Source: Candidatus Paralachnospira caecorum (GTDB lineage: Bacteria; Bacillota; Clostridia; Lachnospirales; Lachnospiraceae). From it: a DNA stretch of 64,000 nt. Below are positions 8,591 through 17,971 of the stretch, piece by piece. A model generated the notes under the pieces. The model did no database searches and was not told the origin of the DNA. It saw only the letters and a list, made by a program, of their open reading frames with translations. Position 1 is the stretch's first letter, and every line of letters starts with the position of its first letter. The stretch is from contig CAJFHG010000007.1 of the NCBI GenBank assembly GCA_904379015.1, positions 1 to 64,000 on the forward strand, given 5' to 3'. The position numbers were made by a program, and so were the translations under genes.

Positions 8591-8619
8591 TTGACATCAT
8601 TTTGAATGCGTGTTATAGT
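8591..8619 (+). promoter_or_regulatory. sigma-A promoter of the Hsp20 gene
   Basis: TTGACA (8591-8596), 17-base spacer, extended -10 TGTTATAGT (hexamer 8614-8619). The sequence AGAACAA follows shortly downstream as in the clpB promoter. No CIRCE element is visible here, so HrcA control is not indicated. Confidence 0.85.
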
Positions 8620-8709
8620 ACAGATAGAACAAGGGAAGAGGGAAACAGAAATCTTCCGGTTCAGACTAATTTGCAGAACAGATGATTCATATAAAAGGAG
8701 CGATGTGTT

Positions 8710-9183
8710 ATGTTAATGCCTAGTATTTTTGGAGATCACTTTTTTGACGATTTATTTGAGGATTTTGACCGGTTCTTTGAGGACAGCGACAAAGAGATGC
8801 GGAATGTTTCAAAGAAGCTTTACGGCAGAAGGGCCGGACGCATCATGAGAACGGATGTGAAAGAGCTGGACAATGGCTATGAGCTGATCATTGATCTGCC
8901 TGGATTTAAGAAGGAAGAGATCAAGGCTTCTCTGGAAGACGGATATCTGACCATCAGTGCTGAAAAAGGACTGGATCAGGAGCAGAATGAAAAGAAGACG
9001 GGCCGCTATATCAGGAAGGAGCGTTACGCGGGCGCCTGCAGCAGGAGCTTTTACGTGGGCGGCGGAGTGAAGGAGGAGGATATCAAAGCCGAATTCAAAC
9101 ACGGGATCCTGAAACTGTTTGTTCCGAAGAAAGATGCGGTGCCGGCAGTAGAAGAAAATAAATATATCTCCATTGAGGGATAA
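8710..9183 (+). CDS. Hsp20/alpha-crystallin small heat shock protein
   Basis: 157 residues, typical length. The alpha-crystallin domain runs from about residue 45 to 145 (ELIIDLPGFKKEEIKASLED, DGYLTISAEK, then KHGILKLFVPKK with the conserved G-x-L motif). The N-terminus has the aromatic/acidic DDLFEDFDRFFED segment common to clostridial Hsp18-type proteins. It acts as an ATP-independent holdase that keeps unfolding proteins soluble. AAAAGGAG lies upstream of the ATG. A DnaJ-like gene follows after a terminator-like hairpin. Confidence 0.93.
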   Translation: MLMPSIFGDHFFDDLFEDFDRFFEDSDKEMRNVSKKLYGRRAGRIMRTDVKELDNGYELIIDLPGFKKEEIKASLEDGYLTISAEKGLDQEQNEKKTGRYIRKERYAGACSRSFYVGGGVKEEDIKAEFKHGILKLFVPKKDAVPAVEENKYISIEG

Positions 9184-9191
9184 TACAGATC

Positions 9192-9240
9192 TGAGAATGA
9201 GACGAAAGACGGGAGGCCGGCCACACGGCCTCTCATTTTC
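9192..9240 (+). terminator. terminator-like hairpin between Hsp20 and DnaJ-like genes
   Basis: Inner stem GAGGCCG/CGGCCTC (9213-9219 with 9226-9232). It is extended by outer pairing of GAGAATGAGA (9192-9201) with TCTCATTTTC (9231-9240), and the 3' side is moderately T-rich. It probably separates the two genes or lowers read-through into the DnaJ-like gene, for which I see no strong separate promoter. Confidence 0.6.
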
Positions 9241-9255
9241 TGATGAGAGAGGGTG

Positions 9256-10326
9256 ATGGTCTTGAAAACCAAGAGAGATTATTATGAGGTTCTTGGCGTC
9301 AGCAGGGACGCGGATGCCGCGGCAATCAAAAAAGCATACCGGAAGCTGGCAAAGAAGTATCATCCAGATACCAATTCCGGCGACGCGCGGGCTGCCGAGG
9401 AATTCAAGGAAGTGACAGAAGCGTATTCTGTCCTGAGCGATGAGAAGAAGCGGAAGCTTTATGACCAGTTTGGTCATGCCGCCTTTGAGGAGGGCGGAGG
9501 AGCGTCTCAGGCAGGCGGCGCTTACCAGGGCACGAACGGAGGTTACAGAGAGTATCATTTTGAAGGCGGAGATATCAATATGGATGATATCTTCGAAAAT
9601 ATTTTCGGCGGGGCCTTTAACGGTTCGGGCTTTGGAACGCATTCCGGATTCGGCGGTTCCCGCGGCTGGGATCGCGTTCACAGAAACGGCTCATACGGAT
9701 ATGGAGATGGATTCGCGGAGGATGGATTTGGAGGAACCGGCTATGAGGGCGGAACATATGGAAGCGCCTTCGGGGGCCGGGGCTCCGATCTGAACGCGGA
9801 GGTGGAGATCAGTTTTGACGAGGCTGCTTTCGGCGGAAAGAAAACCATCAGTCTGAGCGGCACGGACGGACAGATCCGTTCTTATGAAATCAGTATTCCG
9901 GCCGGAATCGAAACCGGAAAGACCATCCGTCTGAAGGGGAAAGGGATGCCCGGACGGGGCGGACGGGAGGCCGGAGATCTGCTCCTGAAAATACGGGTAA
10001 AGGATAAGCCGGGATTCAGACGGGAGGGAATGGACGTCTATACGACAGTGAAGGTTCCCTTCAGTACGGCTGTGCTGGGAGGCGAGGTGCCGGTGGAGAC
10101 CATCTACGGCACGGTGCTTTGCAGGATCAGGGAAGGAACCCAGTCGGGCACCAAGATCCGCCTGAAAGGGAAAGGGATTGTATCCATGAAGGATGCTTCC
10201 GTGCGCGGCGACGAGTATGCCGTTGTGGAAATTGAGGTCCCCAGACATCTGAGCGACGAGGCAAAACAGAAGCTGAAAGAGTTTGATGATGCGTGCGTGC
10301 GGAGACGATACCGCAGGGGCGCTTAA
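9256..10326 (+). CDS. DnaJ-like co-chaperone without zinc finger (CbpA/DjlA-like)
   Basis: 356 residues from the ATG at 9256 (a GTG codon lies directly before it). The J-domain spans residues 6-70 with the catalytic HPD motif ([10 protein letters not shown]). A Gly/Phe-rich linker (about 75-175) follows, then two C-terminal beta-sandwich substrate-binding domains ([13 protein letters not shown] and [10 protein letters not shown]). The CxxCxGxG zinc repeats of true DnaJ are absent, so this is a class II J-protein. It should stimulate the ATPase of DnaK, which is not in this window. The Hsp20 gene is immediately upstream. Confidence 0.9.
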   Translation: MVLKTKRDYYEVLGVSRDADAAAIKKAYRKLAKKYHPDTNSGDARAAEEFKEVTEAYSVLSDEKKRKLYDQFGHAAFEEGGGASQAGGAYQGTNGGYREYHFEGGDINMDDIFENIFGGAFNGSGFGTHSGFGGSRGWDRVHRNGSYGYGDGFAEDGFGGTGYEGGTYGSAFGGRGSDLNAEVEISFDEAAFGGKKTISLSGTDGQIRSYEISIPAGIETGKTIRLKGKGMPGRGGREAGDLLLKIRVKDKPGFRREGMDVYTTVKVPFSTAVLGGEVPVETIYGTVLCRIREGTQSGTKIRLKGKGIVSMKDASVRGDEYAVVEIEVPRHLSDEAKQKLKEFDDACVRRRYRRGA

Positions 10327-10345
10327 AGAAATGGCATATGTGCGG

Positions 10346-10398
10346 AGTGTATAAAAGAAGAATGCAGATTTATGAGTCTGTCTTTTATACACTCTTTT
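10346..10398 (+). terminator. Rho-independent terminator after the DnaJ-like gene
   Basis: 13-bp stem AGTGTATAAAAGA (10346-10358) with TCTTTTATACACT (10381-10393), followed by CTTTTTC. It closes the Hsp20/DnaJ-like unit before the surface-protein promoter region. Confidence 0.88.
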
Positions 10399-10410
10399 TC
10401 ATTGTGTGAA

Positions 10411-10471
10411 AATACCCCCCATTAAACAAAAAAATACCCCACTTTTCGGAGACATTTATGCATGTTATACT
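10411..10471 (+). promoter_or_regulatory. C-tract direct repeat and promoter of the GH92 surface-protein gene
   Basis: AATACCCC occurs twice, at 10411 and 10433, a 22-base period (two helical turns), separated by an A-rich ATTAAACAAAA tract. A -10 box TATACT lies at 10466-10471, 29 bases after the start of the second C-tract, with no good -35 hexamer. Nearly the same arrangement precedes the other SLH-anchored gene at 51967. It is probably a binding site for an activator of surface proteins; the regulator is unknown. Confidence 0.55.
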
Positions 10472-10667
10472 AATATGAGCGGATGTGCAATATTTTTTTA
10501 GGTAAAGTGCGGACGGGAAAAACGGCAGAAAGACAAAATATAGTGAAATTGCCGGTTTTCTGGATCGCGTACGGCCCGGGAAAATCGCGGAAGGGGGAAT
10601 GCAGAAACGGTGGAAACAGTTATTTGAGGCGGTAAGGAATGAAAAAGCGAAGGAGGGAACAAGAAGA

Positions 10668-13600
10668 ATGAGAAAGTTGAAACTGATGAAGCGGCTTTTG
10701 TGCGCGGCCCTTGTCGTCGCAATGGCCCTCCCGGCAAATCTGCCGGCACTGGCGGCGGAGGATGAGGCGTCTGCGGCCAGCGCGTCAGCTGAGGAAGAAG
10801 TGGATTACACTCAGTATGTGGATCCGTTCGTAGGCACAGACGTGGACTATGGACAGCTCTTCCCCGGCAGCGTAGTACCTTATGGACTGATGAAGCTCAG
10901 TCCGGATACATATCCCCATGATACCATCGATCACGCGGGATATGATTATTCCAAGACTCAGATTTCCGGTTTCAGCCACACCAGGATCGAGGGTGTAGGC
11001 GGACAGGGAACGGGCGGCGATGTTCTGATCACCCCTACTTATGTGAGGTATACAGACAGGCCCCAGAGCGCGTCCAGAGCGATGAATATTGTCATGGACA
11101 AGAACGGAGACAAGGTTGAGGACGCGTCGCCGGGCTACTATACGGTCAATATGTGGCCGAAAAAAGGAAGCGACAATAATGTAACAGAAGATACATCCAA
11201 CGGCAGCATCAAAGCGGAGCTGACCAGTGATATCCGTACAGGATATCATAAATATACGCTGCCTGAGGACGGGGAGATCTCCCTGGTGGTGGATCTTTAT
11301 TACACCTATCATCACAAATACAGAGATATCGTGATGGATATCGAAAAGCTGGATGACAAGGTGACTATGTCCGGCCGTTTTTCCGCGTCCAATGTAAGCG
11401 GAAACGGAAAATATACCATGTATTTTTATCTGGAGACCAACCAGCCGGCTCTGGAAGTGGATACCTGGGATGACAGCGGCTTTGGAGATCTTCAGGAAGG
11501 CGTTACCGTGACGGGTGATGACGTAGGCGCGGTATTCACATTCCTGGGAAGAAAGGACACCCCGCTGGAGATCAAGGTGAGCGTGTCCCCTATCAGCGCC
11601 GAGCAGGCGAAGAAGGACATGTATGTGGAAATGCCCGGATGGGATTTCGATCTGGAGCGGCAGCAGGCGAAGGATGCCTGGAATGAGGTCCTGAGCAAGG
11701 TGAAGGTCACCAATTCCGAGACCAGCGATCCGGACGGAAGACTGATCCAGCTGTTCTATACTCATCTGTATCATATGTTCACCATGCCCATGAACGCCAC
11801 AAGCACGGATGGAACCTACCGGGATATCAGTTCCGAAAACAACATCAAGGTTGCGGACGGCTATACTCATTATGATTCCTGGACGCTGTGGGATGACTTC
11901 AAGAAATATCCGATCATCGGCCTTGTGCTGCCGGATGTATACGCGGATATCGGACGGTCCATAGCGGACGGCCTGGAAGCGGGATTCGCTACCTGGAGCC
12001 ATGATTACCAGACGGTGCCCAACGTGCGTACCGAGCATGCGGTGGCATTGCTGGCGGACAATGTGGCCAAGGGACAGACGGATATTCCCAATCTGGCGGC
12101 AGCATATGAAAAGGCAAAAGAGATTGCCGATTCTGTGAGCGATTCCACAAGACGGAACCGTGTGGACAGGATGGTAGAATACTGTTACGATGACTGGTGC
12201 ATTTCCATTCTGGCCAAGGAGCTTTATGAGCAGACGGGCGATGAAAAATACATGGAAGACTACAATAAATATATCACCCGTGCGTTCATGTACAAAGAAC
12301 TTTTCAGAGAAGACGCTGTCATTCCGGCTGAGCAGTACCAGGATATGGTTGGAATGGGTGAAGAGGCAGTCGGTTCTGATCCCATGGGCCTTCTGTGGGG
12401 CAAGAATTCTGACGGAAGCTGGAGAAGCGGAAATCCTGAGAGTGTAGGCGACCAGAGTCTGTATCAGGGTTCTCTGTGGCAGTATACATTCTGGGATACC
12501 AATGACGTATCCGGCCTGATGGATCTGATGGGCGGCAAGGATGCCATGTACCGTCAGCTCTCCTATCTGATGGGTGAGTATGCGCCTGAAGACGGCTCCA
12601 GAATGCTTCACACCAGCGACAATGAGATCGATATGCATTCGCCGTATCTGTTCAACTATGTAGGACGTCCCAGCAGGACTCAGTACTGGACAAGACAGAT
12701 CTATACGGACAAATCCTTTACCTGCGGATACACAGGCTCAGGCGGAGAGAAACAGTATCTTTACAAGCTGAGACCTGACGGATATCTGCACGCGATGGAT
12801 GACGACGCGGGAACCATGGCATCTGCCCTGGTAGCGGCCTATATGGGTCTCTTCCCCGTATGCCCCGGCGATCCGACGTTCCAGATCACCTCTCCCGTGT
12901 TTGAGGAGATCCGTCTGGATGTGGGCAATGGAAAAGAATTTGTGATCAAGGCGAACAATACGTCTGCGGAGAACAAGTACATCCAGTCCGCGACACTGAA
13001 CGGTGAGAATTTTGAGCGGACCTGGCTGACCTATGAAGAGATCAGCCGCGGCGGAGAAATCTGCTATGAAATGGGTTCCGAGCCCTCTGACTGGGCTGCG
13101 GACTGCGCGCCTGTACCGTCCATGTCTGATACGGTAGATTCTACTGTTTACGAAGACGAGCAGCTGTCCTTCTCTTCCATGACTTTTGAGGAGAGCAGTG
13201 ACAATGACGGTTCCATGGGCAACACCATCACCATTACAGTACGCGACGAAAATGTGACCATTAACGGTGAAGACGGCGCGAAAGTGTCGGCTGATGATTA
13301 TAAGACATCCGGCGTGCCAGAAGGACTTACCCTGAAGCTGGTGAAGAAGGACAGCAAGACTCTGGAAGTAAGCCTGGAAGGAAACGCGAAGGAACATGGT
13401 ATTTCCAACAATATTGATAATCTGAATCTGGAGCTTCTGGACTCCCTGTTCACAGGTGAAGTGACCACCAAGAGACAGAATCAGATGCTGAAGGTTCAGT
13501 TCGCGGATACCACCATCGAATATTCGAAAGATACGGTGGAAGAAGGCGAAGACGGAACCTTCCATGATACCATCACAGCCACCATCAAGGGCGGAGCTGT

Positions 13601-16600
13601 CTTTACAGGTGAGGCGGGAGAAAACTATGTGGAAAGCGGCAAGCTTTCTTACAGCGGACTTCCCGAAGGACTCAGCCTGGAAGTGGTCAAAGTGGATGAT
13701 CAGAATGCAGAGCTTCGCTTTACAGGAACGATCACAGCGGAAGAATATGACCGTGACAGCCTGAAGCTGACCTTTACGGATGCGGCATTTGAGGGCGCAA
13801 CCGCGAATGAGATCATCGGCTCCAACTATGGCGGCATGAAATCGATCCGCATCATTTCCAACACCCTGCGCGGCCAGATGGAACTGGAGGCGGCTATTGA
13901 CGCGCTGAAGCAGCTGCTGGCAGAAGCCGGAAAGATCGATACCTCTGTTTACACGCAGGATACAGTGGCCGTGTTTGAGGCCGCGATGCAGAAGGCGGAG
14001 ACTCTTCTGGCTGATGAAGCTTCCCTTACCGCGGATGCGGCAAACGAGGCCTACAGAGAGCTGAACAGCGCGATGAGGGGGCTCGCGGAGCTGAAAGACG
14101 GATTTGAGAAGATCGAGCTGGAGGATTTTGACGACTGGAATGATGAGGATGTCAATCCCCAGAACGGCAATCCGATGAAGACGGAGAGCTCCAATGACGG
14201 CGACGGAACACAGCAGATCGCGAATACTTTTGCAGGCGGCTGGATGAAGTACAGCGTGGATTTCGGTGAGGTTGGACCGGACAGTCTTTCCATCCGTTAT
14301 TCCGGAGCCAATAACTGCTATACGGATTCCGTGGTGGAGATCCGTCTGGGAAGCCCCGACGGGGAACTGGTGACGACAGTCAGCACACCGCCCACCGGCA
14401 GCTGGAGCAGCTGTACGACTGCGACAGTACAGCTCGATGAGGCAGCGAAAGCCAAACTGACGGGCATTCAGGAAGTTTACTTCGTCATGACCGGAACCCA
14501 TCAGTCCGGAAGCAGATATTATGCGGGAAATTACAACTGGATGCTGTTTGAGAAGGAAGGCGCCCAGGAAGAAATCCACGATGTGACAAATGGCCAGCTC
14601 CTCGAGGCGGAAAGCTTTGACGACTGGTCCACAGAGATCCATCCCGTGGGCAACGGCCCGCTGAAAACAGAGCCTTCTAACGGCGGAAGCGGAGACGCTG
14701 TGGCCAACACTTTTGACAAAGCCTGGATCAAATATGACAAGATCAACTTCGGTGAAGGCGTCATGAACCAGGTGACGGCAAACTATAAGACGAAGGCGGA
14801 CAACTGCCCGGCAGACTCCAGACTGGAGATCCGTCAGGGAAGCCCGGACGGTGAGCTTCTGGGAACGGTTATGCTGCCCGAGGTAGAGGGAAGCGGATGG
14901 TCCGCCTGGACTCAGACGACCTCTGTTATTGAAGACAGCAAGCTGACCGGCGTCATGGAAGACATTTACTTTGTATTCCGCGGCGATATGTCGGCGCACA
15001 CCAACTGGTATATCTGCAACCTGGATTATCTGAAGTTTGAGTCAAAGGATATTGTACCGGCTTACGAGCAGATCGAGCTGGAGGACTTTGTAACCAGCGG
15101 AAGCGGCTTAAGTGTGGAAAGCTGGGACGGCGGCCGGGGAATTGCCAATGTGGACAGCGGCGAAGGCATGCTCATCGAGGGCGTGAACTTCGGCGATGTG
15201 GTGCCTGAAGCAATTTCTGTGCGCTATGCAGGCAATACCAACTGCCATCCCGACGCTCATTTTGAGATCCGTCTCGGATCCGCGGAGGGAGAGCTGATTT
15301 CCACTGTGAGCCTGCCGGTGACCGGATCCTGGAGCAATTTCACAGAGATTCGTGTGGAGCTGGATGAGGCTCAGAGAGCGAAGCTGACAGGAACACAGGA
15401 TATTTATCTCCTCTTCGGCGGCAGCGGACAGAGATGGGTAGCCAATATCAACTGGATCCGGTTCGAGCAATACCTGGAGCCGGTGGAGATTCCGGAGGCG
15501 GATGACCTTGCGGCCCTCGTAGAGCTTCTGACTCCGGCGAAAGCCAAGGCAGACATTCAGGCACAGATGGAAGCGCTGTATCTTCCTCTCAGAACGTGCC
15601 TCAACAACGCGCAGGACGCGCTGAATGCTCATGTACAGGATGCGGATGCGATCCATGAGGCGCTTGTCAGCCTGCAGGCCCTGGAGAAGCCCATTGTGGA
15701 GGCTTTGCTGGCCGGCGAAATGACGCAGCTGAAGGAAAGAGCTGCTTCTTACAATGAGAGCAATACATCAGCGGAAAGTCTTGAGACGATCAGACAGGCT
15801 CTGGAGAAGGCCGGAACGATCACGGCAGATTCCGGTTACGCCGCATACGCGGAGGCTTATGACGGGCTTCTGGATGCGTGCGACAACCGCCAGTACGCGG
15901 CGGACAAGCAGGAGCTTGGAGAAAAAGTAAAAGAAGCAGAGACGATTCTCGCGTCCGTGGGCGAGTACATTGAAACTTCCAAGACAGCACTTGCTGCGGC
16001 GACAGATGCGGCTAAAGTGGTGCTGGATCAGACAGATGCTGCTGCCGATGAAATCAGCGGCGCTGTTGCGGCCCTGGAAGAGGCGATGAAACAGCTGATC
16101 CCTCTGGCAGACAAGGCCGGTCTTGAGGCATCTATCGCGCGGGCAGACGAGCTGCTGGCGGACGGCAGCCTGCCGGAAGAGGCTGAAACGCTCCTGAATG
16201 AGAAGAAGGCAGCGGCAGAGGCTGTCATCGCAAGAGAGGGAAGTCAGGTATATCCTCCGACTAACGAGCAGTATTCACTGGCGAAGAAGGATCTTGACGA
16301 CGCCATTGCCTATGCGGAAAGTCTGATTGAAGGAAATCTGAGGGATACCCTCGCGGACCTGATCAGGGAAGTAGAGGCTCTTGATCTGAACGGTTATACG
16401 GAAGCCTCTGTAAAGGCTCTGAATGATGCTCTGAATACCGCGAAGGCGATTGGTGAAGACGCGTCGGTGGCGGATGTTCAGAACGCGATCAGCGCGCTGC
16501 AGACGGCAAGAGACGGTCTGACCGTGGACAGAAGCGCGCTGGAAGCTCTGATCAAAGATGCGGAAGCGCTTGCGGAACAGACAGAAAGTTATACAGAAGC

Positions 16601-17705
16601 GTCTCTGGAAGCTCTGAAGACAGCCATTTCCGGCGCACAGAGCATCTGTGACAAAGAGGATGCGACTGTGGCAGAGATTGCCCAGGCAGTATCCGATCTG
16701 CAGGCAGCGATCGACGCGCTGGTTGTAGACAGAAGCGCGCTGGCGGCGGTGATCGCTGAGGCCGAAGCACTTGCGGAGAAGACCGGAGAGTATACAGAAG
16801 AATCTCTGGCAGCTCTGCAGGCAGCAATTGATGCGGCGAAAGCTGCTTATGACAAGGAAGACGCCACTGCGGAAGAAGTTGCTCAGGCAGCGTCCGACCT
16901 GCAGACAGCGATCGACGCGCTGACTCTTGACAGAAGTGACCTTGAGACTGCCATCGGCGAAGCGGAGACTGCCCTGGAGCGGGCTGGTTACTATACCATC
17001 GATTCCGCAGACGCTCTGCGGGCAGCCCTGGATGCGGCGAAGGCCGTGTTTGACAACAGTGAGGCTGACGCGGCGGCAATTGCCCAGGCGGCAGCGGAAC
17101 TGAGGGCAGCGATCAGAGAACTGGTACCCTTCGAATTCGATGATGTGGACGCGGAAGACTGGTATTATGAGGCAGTTCATTATGTGTATGGAAAACAGGT
17201 CATGACCGGATTTGACCCGACCAACTTCAAACCTCTGAACACGCTGCTCCGCGCTGAATTCGCCACGACGCTCTACCGGATGAGTGGTTCGCCCGAGGTG
17301 GAATATTCCAATCGGTTCCCGGATGTCCATGAGGACAGCTGGTTCGTGGATCCGGTCCTCTGGGCGGCGGAAAACGGCATTGTGACCGGCTACAGCCAGG
17401 GACCGCTGGCGGGATACTTTGATCCTGCCGCAACGATCCAGCGGCAGCAGATGGCTGTCATGCTGTACCGCTACGCGAACTTCATGGGATACGATACTTC
17501 TGAAACCGCGTCCTTTGAAGGATATGTGGACAGGGACAAGGTGGATGAATTCGCTGAGGAAGCCATGGCATGGGCTGTGGGAAGCGGAATGATTTCCGGA
17601 AAATATGAACAGACCGTGCTGGATCCCCAGGGAAGCGCGAGCCGTGCCGAGTGCGCGACTATGCTGCAGAGATTCATTGAGAAATATGTTGACGTTCAGA
17701 ACTGA
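10668..17705 (+). CDS. secreted S-layer-anchored GH92 alpha-mannosidase, multimodular
   Basis: 2345 residues from the ATG at 10668 (AGGAGGG upstream; signal peptide MKRLLCAALVVAMALPANLP then ALAA). Residues about 45-805 are a GH92 catalytic region (VDPFVGTDVDYGQLFPGSVV near the start, HTSDNEIDMHSPYLFNYVG, and the acidic MDDDAGTMASALVAAYMG block). GH92 enzymes are calcium-dependent exo-mannosidases, mostly alpha-1,2, acting on N-glycans or yeast mannan. Two Ig-like repeats follow (about 820-1065), then a FIVAR helix bundle, three CBM6-like carbohydrate-binding modules (about 1149-1298, 1308-1459, 1467-1602), further FIVAR-like helices to 2148 and three SLH repeats (2155-2345) that bind the cell-wall polymer. 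The protein therefore stays on the cell surface. Preceded by the shared C-tract promoter element. Confidence 0.92.
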   Translation: MRKLKLMKRLLCAALVVAMALPANLPALAAEDEASAASASAEEEVDYTQYVDPFVGTDVDYGQLFPGSVVPYGLMKLSPDTYPHDTIDHAGYDYSKTQISGFSHTRIEGVGGQGTGGDVLITPTYVRYTDRPQSASRAMNIVMDKNGDKVEDASPGYYTVNMWPKKGSDNNVTEDTSNGSIKAELTSDIRTGYHKYTLPEDGEISLVVDLYYTYHHKYRDIVMDIEKLDDKVTMSGRFSASNVSGNGKYTMYFYLETNQPALEVDTWDDSGFGDLQEGVTVTGDDVGAVFTFLGRKDTPLEIKVSVSPISAEQAKKDMYVEMPGWDFDLERQQAKDAWNEVLSKVKVTNSETSDPDGRLIQLFYTHLYHMFTMPMNATSTDGTYRDISSENNIKVADGYTHYDSWTLWDDFKKYPIIGLVLPDVYADIGRSIADGLEAGFATWSHDYQTVPNVRTEHAVALLADNVAKGQTDIPNLAAAYEKAKEIADSVSDSTRRNRVDRMVEYCYDDWCISILAKELYEQTGDEKYMEDYNKYITRAFMYKELFREDAVIPAEQYQDMVGMGEEAVGSDPMGLLWGKNSDGSWRSGNPESVGDQSLYQGSLWQYTFWDTNDVSGLMDLMGGKDAMYRQLSYLMGEYAPEDGSRMLHTSDNEIDMHSPYLFNYVGRPSRTQYWTRQIYTDKSFTCGYTGSGGEKQYLYKLRPDGYLHAMDDDAGTMASALVAAYMGLFPVCPGDPTFQITSPVFEEIRLDVGNGKEFVIKANNTSAENKYIQSATLNGENFERTWLTYEEISRGGEICYEMGSEPSDWAADCAPVPSMSDTVDSTVYEDEQLSFSSMTFEESSDNDGSMGNTITITVRDENVTINGEDGAKVSADDYKTSGVPEGLTLKLVKKDSKTLEVSLEGNAKEHGISNNIDNLNLELLDSLFTGEVTTKRQNQMLKVQFADTTIEYSKDTVEEGEDGTFHDTITATIKGGAVFTGEAGENYVESGKLSYSGLPEGLSLEVVKVDDQNAELRFTGTITAEEYDRDSLKLTFTDAAFEGATANEIIGSNYGGMKSIRIISNTLRGQMELEAAIDALKQLLAEAGKIDTSVYTQDTVAVFEAAMQKAETLLADEASLTADAANEAYRELNSAMRGLAELKDGFEKIELEDFDDWNDEDVNPQNGNPMKTESSNDGDGTQQIANTFAGGWMKYSVDFGEVGPDSLSIRYSGANNCYTDSVVEIRLGSPDGELVTTVSTPPTGSWSSCTTATVQLDEAAKAKLTGIQEVYFVMTGTHQSGSRYYAGNYNWMLFEKEGAQEEIHDVTNGQLLEAESFDDWSTEIHPVGNGPLKTEPSNGGSGDAVANTFDKAWIKYDKINFGEGVMNQVTANYKTKADNCPADSRLEIRQGSPDGELLGTVMLPEVEGSGWSAWTQTTSVIEDSKLTGVMEDIYFVFRGDMSAHTNWYICNLDYLKFESKDIVPAYEQIELEDFVTSGSGLSVESWDGGRGIANVDSGEGMLIEGVNFGDVVPEAISVRYAGNTNCHPDAHFEIRLGSAEGELISTVSLPVTGSWSNFTEIRVELDEAQRAKLTGTQDIYLLFGGSGQRWVANINWIRFEQYLEPVEIPEADDLAALVELLTPAKAKADIQAQMEALYLPLRTCLNNAQDALNAHVQDADAIHEALVSLQALEKPIVEALLAGEMTQLKERAASYNESNTSAESLETIRQALEKAGTITADSGYAAYAEAYDGLLDACDNRQYAADKQELGEKVKEAETILASVGEYIETSKTALAAATDAAKVVLDQTDAAADEISGAVAALEEAMKQLIPLADKAGLEASIARADELLADGSLPEEAETLLNEKKAAAEAVIAREGSQVYPPTNEQYSLAKKDLDDAIAYAESLIEGNLRDTLADLIREVEALDLNGYTEASVKALNDALNTAKAIGEDASVADVQNAISALQTARDGLTVDRSALEALIKDAEALAEQTESYTEASLEALKTAISGAQSICDKEDATVAEIAQAVSDLQAAIDALVVDRSALAAVIAEAEALAEKTGEYTEESLAALQAAIDAAKAAYDKEDATAEEVAQAASDLQTAIDALTLDRSDLETAIGEAETALERAGYYTIDSADALRAALDAAKAVFDNSEADAAAIAQAAAELRAAIRELVPFEFDDVDAEDWYYEAVHYVYGKQVMTGFDPTNFKPLNTLLRAEFATTLYRMSGSPEVEYSNRFPDVHEDSWFVDPVLWAAENGIVTGYSQGPLAGYFDPAATIQRQQMAVMLYRYANFMGYDTSETASFEGYVDRDKVDEFAEEAMAWAVGSGMISGKYEQTVLDPQGSASRAECATMLQRFIEKYVDVQN
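16527..17129 (+). repeat. three tandem 201-bp repeats encoding FIVAR units
   Basis: Units start at 16527, 16728 and 16929, each with a GAC-AGA-AG(C/T) codon block (Asp-Arg-Ser), giving an exact 67-residue period. The third unit has diverged most. They encode Ala/Glu-rich helical bundles that act as stalk or spacer between the carbohydrate modules and the SLH anchor. Confidence 0.8.
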
Positions 17706-17732
17706 TCCGTCGGTCTGAACCGGAGAACGGAA

Positions 17733-17765
17733 GAGAGTGCCCGGATCGATATGCGGGCCTCTCTC
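17733..17765. terminator. hairpin between convergent genes
   Basis: GAGAGTGCCCG (17733-17743) pairs imperfectly with CGGGCCTCTCTC (17754-17765). It lies between the end of the GH92 gene and the end of the convergent small ribbon-helix-helix gene, so it could terminate either strand. There is no long T-tract. Confidence 0.5.
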
Positions 17766-17796
17766 CAGGCAGAAAGTGCCGCGGAGCCATTGCTGA

Positions 17797-17970
17797 TCAA
17801 TGGCCTTCTGTCCGGTGTCTGCTCTGTTTTCGCTTTCGGACACATTCTGTCAGAAGGTATTCGATCTGTCCGTTTACGGAACGGAAATCATCCTCTGCCC
17901 AGGCGGCAATGTCTTTGTAGAGCGATTCGGACAGCCTGAGAGGGACCTGTTTCTTTTTGGAATCAGCCAT
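17797..17970 (-). CDS. small ribbon-helix-helix (Arc-like) protein coupled to the SPFH gene
   Basis: 57 residues, beginning [20 protein letters not shown]. The short strand QVPLRL followed by two helices ([33 protein letters not shown]) has the shape of the Arc/MetJ ribbon-helix-helix DNA-binding fold, and the basic tail fits DNA binding. The ATG is one base after the stop of the SPFH gene (TGATATG), so translation is probably coupled. I recall this small protein beside SPFH genes in many Clostridia, but its targets are unknown; it may also be an assembly partner rather than a repressor. Confidence 0.75.
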   Translation of the reverse strand: MADSKKKQVPLRLSESLYKDIAAWAEDDFRSVNGQIEYLLTECVRKRKQSRHRTEGH

Positions 17971-17971
17971 A

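Noticed and set aside
12738-14999. 753-codon minus-strand frame inside the GH92 gene
   Set aside because: Shadow of the GH92 coding strand; no ribosome binding site or domain.
16527-17129. Regular repeats considered as a CRISPR array
   Set aside because: The period is 201 bases, in frame within a gene, and encodes FIVAR protein repeats.
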